A stretch of DNA of 64,000 nucleotides from Microbacterium elymi (lineage in GTDB: Bacteria > Actinomycetota > Actinomycetes > Actinomycetales > Microbacteriaceae). The DNA lies in assembly GCF_021582895.2 (NCBI RefSeq), contig NZ_CP091139.2, positions 3,504,381 through 3,568,380 on the forward strand. The letters are read 5' to 3'. The notes under the pieces were generated by a model, which saw only the letters and a program-made list of their open reading frames with translations, was not told where the DNA came from and did not search any database. The translations under genes were made by a program, and so were the position numbers. Shown here one piece after another: positions 1 to 8,999 of this stretch (the first letter of the stretch is position 1; each line of letters starts with the position of its first letter).

Positions 1-2
1 GC

Positions 3-681
3 GCGCTGCGCGCGGCCGCGCCGATCGTCGCCGAGCTGCGCGACCCGATCATGCGCCGCGAGTACGAGCGCGTGCTCGCGCGCCGCCTGGGCATGGACAC
101 CGGGGAGGTGCACGGCGCCGTGACGCGGGCGTCCCAGACCGAGAGCCGGGATGCCGCATCCGCCCGCCGCACCGAGCCCGAGCCGGCTCCCGCGGTCGCC
201 CCGGAGCCTGCGCGTGACGGTGGCGAGCCTGCCGCGCACGGCCGATGTCGTGCTCGAACGCGACGCGCTGATGGGCTTCCTCCAGTACGGGCATCGGATC
301 GACCCGGAGCTGTGGCAGCGCGCCGTGCAGCTGCCGCTGCGGCATCCCGCCCTCGACGCGGTGCGGCAGAGCGTGGCCGCCGCGTCCGACCTTTCGCGCC
401 CCGGCTGGGCGGTCGAGGCGGTGTCGGCGGTCCGCGAGCCGTACCGGTCGCTGGCCGCCGAGCTGCTGACCGGCGAGTTCCCCGCCCGCGACGACGACCA
501 TGCCACCGTGTCGGCGCAGGATCTGGCCCGGCGGCTGATCACCCGCTCGATCGACGCGCGCAAGCGCGAGCTGCTCGGCGCCGTCCAGCGCGTCCCCGCG
601 GACTCCGAGGAGGGCCGTGCCGTGCGCCTGCAGCTGCGCGAGCTGGATGCCGACCGGCAGCGCCTCCGCGCCGAGTCGTAG
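3..681 (+). CDS. dnaG: DNA primase DnaG, C-terminal part (5' end outside window)
   Basis: This is the C-terminal third of the replicative primase. It covers the end of the linker and the helicase-binding domain that contacts DnaB at the fork. It is read from the window edge in frame 3 (...PIVAELRDPIMRREYERVLARRLG), runs through a Pro/Glu/Ala-rich linker, then continues in frame 1 (RVTVASLPRTADVVLERDALMGFLQYG...). The frame change lies near base 207, where GAGCCTGCGCG probably stands for GAGCTGCGCG (one extra C in a GCTGC context). A TAG closes it at 679-681. The assignment rests on the C-terminal domain resembling actinobacterial DnaG; the catalytic TOPRIM domain is upstream and not visible. 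Confidence 0.8.
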
Positions 682-717
682 CTGGCGGACGGCCCGCGGA
701 CAGGGCAGGATGAGGGG

Positions 718-1509
718 ATGGCCCGCCACCGCGACGCCGACGTCGCCATCCGCTGCAGCGACCTGTCGATCACCCGCGCCTCGGCGCGCGGAACGGCGAC
801 CGAGCGCGTGGTCGACGGCGTCGACTTCACACTCGCACACGGACGCAGTCTGGCCGTGCTGGGCCCCACCGGTGCCGGAAAGTCCAGCCTCGGCGCGGTG
901 CTCGCCGGCACTGACGAGCCCGGGTTGGCCGTGGTGGGCGGCGACGCGCGGGTGCAGGGCATCCCGGTGCGCCGGCCCGGCCGGGCTCATCGCACGCTCA
1001 CCTACCTCGTCGGATATCTGGGCCAGGGGGCGGGGACGCGCCTGCCGGCTCGGCTGACGGTCGAAGAGGTGATCTCGTCACCGGTGACCAGCCGCGACCG
1101 GCGCGTGAACAAGCGCGCCCTCGCGCTGCGTGTGGCCGCGCTGCTGGACGAGCTGAAGCTCCCACTCGGGATGACGGTGAAGTACCCGTACGAGCTCAGC
1201 GCGGGAATGCGGCAGCGCGTGGCGCTGGCCCGCGCCCTCATGCTCGACCCGAAGCTGCTGGTCGCCGATGACCTGTTCGCCAATCTGGACGTGCAGGCCC
1301 GCGCGGCGGTGGTGGAGGCCATCCGACGGCGCTGTGACGGCTACGGCATGTCGACCCTGCTGATCGGCAACGATCGCGACGGCATCCGCGCACTCGGCGC
1401 GGAGGTCCTGATCCTGCGCTCCGGCCACGTCGTGGCGTGCGGCGCCAACGTCGACGACGTGCTGTGGACGCCCAGCGCGGGAGCGGACAGACGCCTGATC
1501 GCGTCGTGA
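718..1509 (+). CDS. Solo ABC transporter ATP-binding protein with non-canonical catalytic residues
   Basis: A 263-residue ABC ATPase. Walker A GPTGAGKS is at residues 49-56, a Q-loop glutamine lies in VGYLGQ, the signature SAGMRQR starts near residue 161 and the Walker B strand LLVADD is near 180-185. The Walker B catalytic Glu is replaced by Asp (ADDL instead of ADEP), and the H-loop position reads IGNDRD, so the usual His is Asn. Together these changes suggest slow or altered ATP hydrolysis. No permease or binding protein is adjacent; the gene sits between dnaG and tRNA-Asn. The ATG at 718 follows a GAGGGG stretch. The class resembles peptide/nickel-type ATPases, but the substrate is unknown. 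Confidence 0.85.
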   Translation: MARHRDADVAIRCSDLSITRASARGTATERVVDGVDFTLAHGRSLAVLGPTGAGKSSLGAVLAGTDEPGLAVVGGDARVQGIPVRRPGRAHRTLTYLVGYLGQGAGTRLPARLTVEEVISSPVTSRDRRVNKRALALRVAALLDELKLPLGMTVKYPYELSAGMRQRVALARALMLDPKLLVADDLFANLDVQARAAVVEAIRRRCDGYGMSTLLIGNDRDGIRALGAEVLILRSGHVVACGANVDDVLWTPSAGADRRLIAS

Positions 1510-1566
1510 CCGCCCGCGGAAGTTTGCTACGATTGTCTGGTCGCTCGCCGCAATGCGAGCGGATAT

Positions 1567-1639
1567 TCCTCCATAGCTCAATTGGCAGAGCAATCGGCTG
1601 TTAACCGGTAGGTTCTTGGTTCGAGTCCAAGTGGGGGAG
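1567..1639 (+). tRNA. tRNA-Asn (GTT)
   Basis: A 73-nt cloverleaf. The acceptor 5' strand TCCTCCA pairs with TGGGGGA at 1632-1638, with one U-G pair, followed by discriminator G. The anticodon loop CTGTTAA contains GTT, and the T-loop is TTCGAGT. CCA is not encoded. A terminator hairpin follows directly. Confidence 0.95.
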
Positions 1640-1643
1640 CGAA

Positions 1644-1677
1644 AAGGCCTCGGGCTCCACCCCGGGGCCTTTTTCCT
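1644..1677 (+). terminator. Rho-independent terminator after tRNA-Asn
   Basis: A G/C-rich stem, AGGCCTCGGG pairing with CCCGGGGCCT around a short loop, is followed directly by a T-run (TTTTTCC). It is placed to end the tRNA-Asn transcript. Confidence 0.8.
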
Positions 1678-1728
1678 GTTCACCGCAAGGGTGTATCGCC
1701 CGCGGCGCCTCCTCGCTACGGTGGGGGC

Positions 1729-1891
1729 ATGAGCATCCTCCTCATCATCCTGGCGGTGATCGCCATCGTCCTGCTCTTCGTGGGCGGGTTCATCGCGGCC
1801 GTGAAGTGGCTGCCTGTGGGTCGGCCTGATCCTGCTGGTGATCGCGGTCATCGCCTGGCTGCTGCGCGTGATCGCGGGCCGTCGGGCATAG
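1729..1891 (+). CDS. Small membrane protein (about 53 aa)
   Basis: The start MSILLIILAVIAIVLLFVGGF is one hydrophobic segment. A second (GLILLVIAVIAWLLRV) follows after a frame change near 1813-1816, where CTGCCTG most likely stands for CTGCTG. The repaired product has two transmembrane helices and an RVIAGRRA tail, ending at TAG 1889-1891. A TACGGT -10-like hexamer at 1717-1722 lies six bases before the ATG, so the transcript is probably leaderless. No function can be assigned. Confidence 0.65.
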
Positions 1892-1949
1892 GCGCTGCAG
1901 TCCGGCGTCCGGAGCACGACGCATGCCCGGGTAGGCTTTCTGCTCGGGC

Positions 1950-2522
1950 GTGCGCTGTGCCCGGGGAAGGACGCCGATCATCGAGAGTTACACAGTCGCG
2001 ACGGATGGTGCCTGCTCGGGCAATCCCGGCCCCACCGGATGGGCCTGGGTCGGGGCGGACGGCCAGTGGGCGGCGGGTTCGCTGCCGCTGGGCACGAACA
2101 ACATCGGCGAATTGCTGGCTCTGCTCAACGCCATCCGCGATCACCGCGATGTGGCGCTGCTGACGGTCCAGGCCGATTCGAAGTACGCGATCGACACGTA
2201 CGCGTCGTGGATGGATGCCCATGCCCGCCGGGGCTGGAAGACCAGCACCGGCGCGCCGACGAAGAACGTCGAGATCCTGCGGGAGCTCATCGTCGAGCGC
2301 GACGCGCGTCGGGAGCACGGCGTGCCGGACGTGATCCTGGAGCACGTGCGGGGGCACGCCGGCCACCGGCTGAACAGCTGGGCCGACGAGCGCGCCGTCC
2401 GTGCGGCATCCCACGGCGCGAAGGGCGCGCAGAGCCGGTGGTCCTCGCTGGACGGCCAGGAGCCGATCGATGTGGGCGTCGACCCGCCGCGTTCGGCACA
2501 GGACAAGCCGCGCAGACGATGA
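1950..2522 (+). CDS. Ribonuclease H-like protein
   Basis: An RNase H-fold protein of about 190 residues that should cut RNA in RNA-DNA hybrids. The family motifs are in order: TDGACSGNPGP (first Asp), NNIGELLALLNAI (Glu), QADSKYAID (second Asp) and GHAGHRLNSWADERA (last Asp with the substrate-handle His). A C-terminal extension ends in PRSAQDKPRRR. The start is uncertain. GTG 1950 opens the frame, but a GGGGAAGG ribosome-binding-like stretch at 1962-1969 points to a start nearer 1971-1977, where only ACG/ATC codons occur. A TAGGCT -10-like element is at 1932-1937. The gene is uninterrupted. Confidence 0.85.
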   Translation: MRCARGRTPIIESYTVATDGACSGNPGPTGWAWVGADGQWAAGSLPLGTNNIGELLALLNAIRDHRDVALLTVQADSKYAIDTYASWMDAHARRGWKTSTGAPTKNVEILRELIVERDARREHGVPDVILEHVRGHAGHRLNSWADERAVRAASHGAKGAQSRWSSLDGQEPIDVGVDPPRSAQDKPRRR

Positions 2523-2553
2523 CCGAGCGCGGTCCGGCGGACGGGGCTGGCCG

Positions 2554-3063
2554 CTAGGCTGCGCGGATCCGGTCCCGGCGGGGCGGGAGCCGCTCGAAGC
2601 CGGCCGACTCGTAGGTGGCGATGGCCGCGACCCGCGTGCTCTCGGTGCAGACCAGAACGCTGGAGGAGCCCAGCTCCTGCAGCACGGCGGCCGCGGCGAC
2701 GCAGATCGCCCGACCGTGACCCTGCCGGCGGTGCTCCGGCAGGACGCCGAGGGCAGGCCGGTCGACCGGCGCGGTCAGGTCGCGACGCAGCGGGGTCCAC
2801 GATTCGCCCGTGCCCCAGCCCGACTGCGTCAGGCGTGCCTGGACCAGGGTGCCGTTCGGCGTCTCGACCGCCCACCGGCCGGTCGGGAGGACACCATGCG
2901 CCGGATCGGCCAGGTCGGCGACGAGCCGGTCTGCCAGCGCCGTGTCCCGACGGGACGACGGTGCGACCGTCAGCCTCAGAAGGTCCGGCCCGTCCAGGAG
3001 GCCGACGGCGACGATCCGCCCGTCCCGCGTCCAGACCCGCAGGGCCGCCGCGGTCGCGGCCGC
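2554..3063 (-). pseudogene. GNAT acetyltransferase remnant
   Basis: Reading leftward from the end of def, one frame encodes a continuous acetyltransferase-like stretch (VWTRDGRIVAVGLLDGPDLLRLTVAP... then GVLPEHRRQGHGRAICVAAAA and VLVCTESTRVAAIATYESAGFERL) ending at 2554. The acetyl-CoA loop RRQGHGRA is present. No ATG, GTG or TTG exists in frame before it meets def, so the N-terminus is missing. The join RPALGVLPEH also looks like an in-frame internal deletion of the segment that normally precedes the acetyl-CoA loop in two-part actinobacterial GNATs. I read this as a decayed gene. A short non-canonical GNAT with a rare start is the alternative. Confidence 0.5.
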
Positions 3064-3064
3064 G

Positions 3065-3631
3065 CTACGCGTCGATGTCGTCGACCCCGGGTGTCCAGGA
3101 CTGTCCGGCGCGGCCCCAGCCGCGCTTGCGCGCGATCTTCTGCGCCGTCTTCCAGTCGCCGTCGCCGAGCCGGTCCACGTAGAGCACCCCGTCCAGGTGG
3201 TCGAACTCGTGCTGCATGATCCGCGCCCGCCAGCCGTCGACCTCGATCCGCACGGGGGCGCCGTCCAGATCGATGCCGGTCACCAGCACGTCATCGGAGC
3301 GCCGCAGCGGGAACCGCTCACCGGGGAACGACAGGCACCCCTCGCTCTCCTCGTCCGGGTCGGGCGCTCCGGGCTCGGTCGGCTTCATCCACAGCACCGG
3401 GTTGATCACCACGCCGCGCCACGGGGCGCCGTCATCGTCCTGATAGGTGTACACGTACAGCCGCAGCGGGACCCCCACCTGGGGTGCCGCCAGTCCGACG
3501 CCGGGCGCGGCATCCATCGTCTCGTACATGTCTGCGACGAGGCGGCGCACGTCGTCGGTGATCTCGTCGACCTCGGCTTGCGGGGAGCGCAGCACCGGGT
3601 CGCCCAGGATGAGGATCGGCAGAATGGCCAC
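3065..3631 (-). CDS. def: Peptide deformylase
   Basis: Removes the N-formyl group from nascent proteins, using a bound metal. All three family motifs are present: GVGLAAPQVG (about residues 44-53), EGCLSFPG (metal ligand Cys99) and QHEFDHLDG (ligands His141 and His145, catalytic Glu142). At 188 residues it has the usual length. The start is GTG at 3631. A TAGGCT element at 3638-3643 (minus strand) lies six bases upstream, the spacing expected for a leaderless mRNA. It is divergent from the DMT transporter gene, whose start is only 43 bases away, so the two promoters are adjacent. Confidence 0.96.
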   Translation of the reverse strand: MAILPILILGDPVLRSPQAEVDEITDDVRRLVADMYETMDAAPGVGLAAPQVGVPLRLYVYTYQDDDGAPWRGVVINPVLWMKPTEPGAPDPDEESEGCLSFPGERFPLRRSDDVLVTGIDLDGAPVRIEVDGWRARIMQHEFDHLDGVLYVDRLGDGDWKTAQKIARKRGWGRAGQSWTPGVDDIDA

Positions 3632-3673
3632 GTCTTCAGCCTACCCAGCCCGCCTCGCAGGTAATGTCGAAGA

Positions 3674-4673
3674 GTGATCGCGACGGGCCTGCCGCTGAAC
3701 GACGTCACCGACCATCTGGTCGGGGTTTTCCGCGACCCTGCGATCCTCATCGGCATCCCGCTGGCGCTCCTGGGCGCGGTGTTCATGTCCTTCGGCGCGC
3801 AGTACCAGCACCGCGGCGTCAACAAGGTGGAGCGTCTCACCGGCACCAGCGGCAGCGAGGGGCTGAGCGCCAGGCAGCTTGCCGAGCCTGCTGCGGCGGC
3901 CGTCCTGGGTGGCTGGGACGCTCATGCTGGCCCTGGCGATCGTCTGCCAGCTGTCGGCGCTGGCCTTCGCGCCGCTGATCCTGGTCCAGCCGGTGGGTGC
4001 CATCTCGCTCGTGATCACGACCCTGTTGAACGCGCGCATCTCCGGTCACAAGCCCACGACGAGGTCGGTGCGCTCGATCATCGCCTGCGTCGGCGGCATC
4101 TTCGTGTTCGTCACCATCGCCGCCTTCGTCGCGACCGAGACCCCGCTGACCAGCGGTCAGCTGCTGACCGTGCTGATCATGCTCGCCGTCGTCCTGGTCG
4201 TGCTGGCCACCGCCTGGGTGCTGCCGCGCAAGCGCGCGCACCCGCTGTTCTACATCGTGGCCTCCGGCATCCTGTACGGATTCGTGGCCACCCTGGCGAA
4301 GATCGTGATCAAGCGGGTGCAGGTGTGGGACATCGACGCGATGACCATCGTCTGCCTCATCGGCCTGCTGCTGGCCGCCGGACTCGGTGCCTACTTCGTG
4401 CAGACCGCGTACTCGGTCGGTCCGCCCGACCTGGTGATCGCGGGGCTGACGGTGGTCGACCCGATGGTGGCCGTGCTCATCGGACTGACCGTGCTGAAGG
4501 AGGCCGCCACCGCGGGCGTGTGGGCCTACGTCGGCTTCGGCATCGCCGGGGCGATAGCGATCTACGGGGTGTTCTCGCTGGCGCGCAACCACCCGCAGGT
4601 GATCAGCGACAGCCAGGAGCTGCCGATCCGGCGCGGCAGCGACGGGAGCGGTCCGGGCAAGCCCCGCCGCTGA
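3674..4673 (+). CDS. DMT-family multi-spanning membrane transporter
   Basis: An integral membrane protein of about 332 residues with roughly nine or ten hydrophobic segments. Examples are PAILIGIPLALLGAVFMSF, GTLMLALAIVCQLSALAFA and FGIAGAIAIYGVFSLA. The layout is that of actinobacterial DMT-like permeases. The frame breaks near 3880: CAGCTTGCCG should probably read CAGCTGCCG, which restores RQLPSLLRRPSWVAG. The start is GTG 3674. TAATGT at 3662-3667, six bases before it, suggests leaderless transcription back to back with def. The substrate cannot be inferred. Confidence 0.75.
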
Positions 4674-4773
4674 GGCCCGACGGCCGTTCCGCGATCGCGG
4701 CCCAGCTGACGGCATCCCTGCCACGATCATCGCGCGACGGCGACGGACGGGGACGATAGGCTCGGATGCGCAG

Positions 4774-4847
4774 GGGGCGGTGGCCAAGCTGGTGAAGGCA
4801 GCGGGCTCATAACCCGACGATCGTGGGTTCAAGTCCCACCCGCCCTA
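4774..4847 (+). tRNA. tRNA-Met (CAT), subtype unresolved
   Basis: A 74-nt cloverleaf. Acceptor GGGGCGG (4774-4780) pairs with CCGCCCT (4840-4846) with a terminal G-U. The anticodon loop CTCATAA contains CAT. The anticodon stem carries GGG/CCC next to the loop, an initiator hallmark, but the acceptor end and the long D-loop (AAGCTGGTGAA) do not match the usual actinobacterial initiator. Elongator Met, initiator and lysidine-modified Ile remain possible. Confidence 0.85.
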
Positions 4848-4884
4848 CCGATCCGCCCCTCCCGGTCGGAGCATCCGGTCGTCC

Positions 4885-7206
4885 CTATTCGCGGGAGAGA
4901 GCGGCGAGGGCCTCCAGCTCCAGGTCGCGGTACTGCTCTTCGCCCACGTCCACGACCACGCCGAGCAGCCTTCCGCCGGTGAACGGGAACGGGTTGGCAT
5001 ACTGCCGGCTGACGGTATCGGCGCTGTCGAAGCCGACGCACAGTCCGTCGCCGCACAGGGTGAACTTGCCCACCTGCGCGCGCATCGGCCCCTGGTCGAC
5101 CACCTCGTCATCCACGTAGAGCGTGCAGGTGCCGACCGACTCCTTGTGCTCACCGGCTCCCTCCCGGACGAACTCCATGCCCAGCACGTGCGGTCCGGGG
5201 GTGAGCTCCTTCGAGACGAAGGTCTGCTCGGGCGGGATGCCGAGGAAGTTGTACACGTAGTGCAGCTTCCCGTCCTTGATGAACAGGGCATGTCCGCCGA
5301 AGCGGGAGCCGTGCGCGAACAGCACGCCTTCGGCATCGCCCTCGAGCACGACATCGGCGGCGATCTTGAACGAGCGCCCGCGCACGTTCACCGCCACGCC
5401 TTCGGGCACCGCGCCGCTGTCGGGGTAGTAGATGAAGCGGGTGCGGGCGGGCTCGGAGGTCGGACGATCCAGCGTCAGCTGCTCCATCGCCGTCCGGTCA
5501 TCGATCGGCAGCCCATAGTTGGCGTCGGCCTCTTCGAACCACGCGGCGACGAGCTCCATGACCTTCTCCGGATGCCGGTCCGCCAGGTTCTTCGACTCCG
5601 ACCGGTCCTCGTCCACGTGGTAGAGCTCCCACTCGTCCTCGTCGAAGTGGCCGTGGCCGGTGATGGGCGCGTGTGTCGCGGCGACCTTCCAACCGTCCTG
5701 CCAGAGCCCGCGGGTGCCGATCATGTTGTAGTACTGGCGCTTCTTCCGCGTGGGCGCGTCGGCCTGGTCGAAGGTGTAGCGCATGGAGACGCCGGGCAGC
5801 GGCGCCTGCTCCACGCCGCGGTAGACCTCGGGCATCTCGAGACCGGCGAGATCGAGGATGGTGGGGACGATGTCGGTCACATGGTGGTACTGGTGCCGGA
5901 TCTCGCCCTTGGCCGCGATCCCCTTCGGCCAGTGGATGATCAGCGGGTCGCAGGTCCCGCCGGAATACTGGCTGTACCGCTTGAACATCTGGAACGGCGT
6001 CGAGAACGCGGCCGCCCAGCCCGTCGGGTAGTGGTTGTACGTCTCCGGGCTGCCCAGCTCGTCGAGCCGGGCGAGGTTCTCGGCCAGGTCGTCCGGGTAG
6101 TTGTTGAAGAACTTGTTCTCGTTCACCGATCCGTCCGGCGATCCCTCGCCCGACGCGCCGTTGTCGGCGCAGTAGAAGATCACAGTGTTCTCGAGTTGCC
6201 CGCTGGCCTCCAGATAGTCGACCATGCGGCCGATCTGTGCGTCGGTGTACTCGCTGAACCCGGCGAACACCTCGGCCATGCGGGCGAACAGCCTCTTCTC
6301 ATCGTCGCTGAGCGCGTCCCATGGCTTGACGTGGTCTGCGGGATTCGCCTGGTCCTCGGGGAGCGGGTTGAAGGGGGTGAGCTCGGTGCCCTCGGGCATG
6401 ATGCCCTTCTCGATCATCCGCGCCAGCACCCACCCGCGGTAGGCGTCGTAGCCGTCGTCGAACATGCCCTTGTACTTGGCGATGTAGTCGTCGGGCGCAT
6501 GGTGCGGGGCGTGATTGGCTCCCGGGCAGAACCACATGTACCAGGGCTTCGAGGGGTTGGAGGCCTGCTGATCGCGGAGCATCTTGATTCCCTGATCGGC
6601 CAGGTCCTTCGAGAGGTGATAGCCCTCCTCGGGCGTGTACGGCTGCTCGATGAAGTGGTTGTCCTCGGCGAGATCGGGGTACCACTGGTTGGTCTCGCCG
6701 CCGAGGAAGCCGTAGAAGCGGTCGAAGCCCATCTGCAGCGGCCACTGCCGACGGCTGCCGCCGCTGGAGTTGTCCTGCTCGGGGACGTTGTGGTCCTTGC
6801 CGAGCCAGAAGGTGCTGTAGCCGTTGTCCTGCAGGATGTGCGCGAGGGTGGCGCAGTCGTCCGGGATCCGGCCGGAGTTGCCTGGGAATCCGTTGGTGGA
6901 CTCCATCAGCGAGGCGATGCTGTTGCGCGTGTGGTTGCGTCCGGTGAGGAAGCTCGAACGGGTCGGCGAGCACAGCGCAGTGGTGTGCCACTGCGTGTAG
7001 GTCAGGCCGTTCTGGGCCAGGCGGTCCAGCGTCGGCATGTTGATCCGTCCGCCATAGGGCGACCACGAGGCCATCCCGGTGTCGTCGTACAGGATGACGA
7101 GGACGTTCGGCGCGCCCTCGGGCGGCTGGGGGAGCAGATCAGGGCCCCAATCCGGTTCGGAGTCTCGGACATCCAGGGCGATCTTGCCGGTGAATTCCTT
7201 GGCCAT
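4885..7206 (-). CDS. Sulfatase (arylsulfatase/alkaline phosphatase superfamily)
   Basis: A 773-residue type I sulfatase that hydrolyses sulfate esters. The sequence shows metal ligands in ILYDDTG (Asp41, Asp42) and the formylglycine motif CSPTRSSFLTGR (Cys79), which needs a formylglycine-generating enzyme encoded elsewhere. Further motifs are WLGKDHN, a second metal site FYCADNGASGEGS, and a C-terminal beta-sandwich region. No signal peptide is visible, so it is probably cytoplasmic. It is uninterrupted, which is unusual in this window. It is transcribed away from a SulP anion transporter, suggesting a sulfate-scavenging pair. The natural substrate is unknown. Confidence 0.9.
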   Translation of the reverse strand: MAKEFTGKIALDVRDSEPDWGPDLLPQPPEGAPNVLVILYDDTGMASWSPYGGRINMPTLDRLAQNGLTYTQWHTTALCSPTRSSFLTGRNHTRNSIASLMESTNGFPGNSGRIPDDCATLAHILQDNGYSTFWLGKDHNVPEQDNSSGGSRRQWPLQMGFDRFYGFLGGETNQWYPDLAEDNHFIEQPYTPEEGYHLSKDLADQGIKMLRDQQASNPSKPWYMWFCPGANHAPHHAPDDYIAKYKGMFDDGYDAYRGWVLARMIEKGIMPEGTELTPFNPLPEDQANPADHVKPWDALSDDEKRLFARMAEVFAGFSEYTDAQIGRMVDYLEASGQLENTVIFYCADNGASGEGSPDGSVNENKFFNNYPDDLAENLARLDELGSPETYNHYPTGWAAAFSTPFQMFKRYSQYSGGTCDPLIIHWPKGIAAKGEIRHQYHHVTDIVPTILDLAGLEMPEVYRGVEQAPLPGVSMRYTFDQADAPTRKKRQYYNMIGTRGLWQDGWKVAATHAPITGHGHFDEDEWELYHVDEDRSESKNLADRHPEKVMELVAAWFEEADANYGLPIDDRTAMEQLTLDRPTSEPARTRFIYYPDSGAVPEGVAVNVRGRSFKIAADVVLEGDAEGVLFAHGSRFGGHALFIKDGKLHYVYNFLGIPPEQTFVSKELTPGPHVLGMEFVREGAGEHKESVGTCTLYVDDEVVDQGPMRAQVGKFTLCGDGLCVGFDSADTVSRQYANPFPFTGGRLLGVVVDVGEEQYRDLELEALAALSRE

Positions 7207-7302
7207 CGGGGTGCTCCCGTCGCTCGGTCTCTCGCGGACACATCCACGCTATCGACCGGCCGTCGCATGCGCCAGAGGGCATGTGCGGCTAGGTTCGGGG
7301 AT

Positions 7303-8942
7303 GTGACGCCCCCGTCGACGCCCCCGACCGCATGCTGCTGCCGAGCCTCGCCGGCTACCGGCGCGTGTGGCTGCCGCGCGATGTCATGGCGGGGCTGGCC
7401 GCCGGCGCCGTCGTCATTCCGCAGGCGATGGCCTATGCGACGATCGCGGATCTTCCGGTCGCGGTGGGGCTGTACACCTGCATCCTGCCCATGCTCGTCT
7501 ATGCGCTGCTGGGCGGCTCGCGGGCGATGAGCGTGTCGACGACGTCGACGGTGGCGACGCTGACCGCGACGACCCTGGTCACGGCCGGGGTCGTCTCGTC
7601 CGCCCCGGACGGCCTCGGCGCGCTCACGACGCTCACGCTGCTGGTCGGCGCGATTCTCCTCCTGGCACGGCTCCTGCGGCTGGGCTCCCTGGTGGAGAAC
7701 ATCAGCGGCGCGACGGTCCTCGGGGTGCAGATCGGGGTCGGCGCGATCGTCGCCGTCGGGCAGGTGCCCACGATGCTGGGGGAGACCCTCGACGTCAGCG
7801 GCGAGGGCCTGTTCGCCGTGATCGCGGCCGCGATCGCCAGCGTGGGCACCGCGAGCGTGCCCACGGTCGCGCTGTCGGCCGGCAGCGTGGCGGTCCTCCT
7901 GCTGCTCAGGCGCTTCGCCCCGCAAGTCCCCGGCGCGCTGATCGTCGCGGTCGGCGGAATCCTCCTGGTCGGCCTCGGTCATCTCGACGCCCTCGGCGTG
8001 GCCCTGATCGACGCGGTGCCGACAGGGATGCCGCGCCTGGGCCTGCCCGACCTGTCGGTGGCCGGCGACCTGGTTCCCGGGGCCTTGGCGATCGCCGTGA
8101 TGGCCTTCCTCGAGTCCGCCGCCGTCGCCCGCACGATCCGTGAGCGATCCCAGCCGCAGATCGACAGCGACCGCGAGCTGCTGGCGATGGGCGCCGCCAA
8201 CGTGCTCGGCGCGTTCTCGGCCGCCATGCCGGCCGCGGGCGGCTTCTCGCAGAGCGCGGTGAACCGCGGCGCCGGCGCCCGCACCCAGCTGGCGGGGGTG
8301 GTGACCGCGGTGCTGGCCATCCTGGTCGCGCTGTTCCTGGGGCCGGTGCTGAGCCTGCTGCCGCAGGCCACGCTGTCCGCGATGGTCTTGGTGGCCGTCG
8401 TCGGGCTGATCGACGTCCGCGAACTGGTCCGGTGGGCGCGGCTGAGCCCGGTGGACTTCTGGGTGGCCCTCACGGTCGCCCTCGTCGCGCTCGCAGCGGG
8501 ACTCCTGGTCGCGGTGGGCGTGGGCGTGGCCGCGACCCTCCTGCTCGTCCTGCGCGAGCTGAACACGCCCCGCCTGGACATCCTCGACCAGCGCGGCAGC
8601 GCGCTGGCCGTCCATGTGGGCCGCGGCCTCTACACGGCGAATGCGCGCCCGATCTCTCGGGCGGTGATCTCGCTGGCCGTCCGCCGTCGGCCCGCGGTGT
8701 CGGCGCTGATCCTCGACCTCACCCGACAGGACGCACTCACGGTCACGGTGCTGGACGCGCTGGAAGAGCTGGAGGCGGACCTGGCCGCGCACGACGTCGT
8801 GCTCGATCTCGCGGCCCTCCCGCCGCCGGCGGCGGCGGTCGCGGCGAGGGTGGACTGGTATCGGCGCCTGCAGGCGCTGGGGCGGGTGCACGCCACGGTG
8901 CGGGACGGGATGGCCGCGGTCGCTCCGGAAGAGGATGTCTGA
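7303..8942 (+). CDS. SulP-family anion (sulfate) transporter with STAS domain
   Basis: A SulP permease of about 546 residues. The family opening VVIPQAMAYATIADLPVAVGLYT is clear, about ten or more hydrophobic segments follow, and a C-terminal STAS domain contains ALILDLTRQDALTVTVLDALEELEADL. The ATG at 7332 has no ribosome-binding site. GTG 7303 lies seven bases after TAGGTT (7290-7295), the spacing of a leaderless start, but it joins the gene only if one base was lost near 7332 (GCACTGCTG read as GCATGCTG). I therefore place the start at 7303, with 7332 as the alternative. It lies next to the divergent sulfatase, so sulfate is the likeliest substrate. Confidence 0.88.
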
Positions 8943-8999
8943 GGCACCGCGCGTGCGCCGGGCGATATCGTGAGCGCACACCGACGGTTGGAGGTCGAT

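Noticed and set aside
5146..7530. A 794-residue plus-strand frame opposite the sulfatase
   Set aside because: Antisense shadow. The sulfatase on the other strand has all family motifs.
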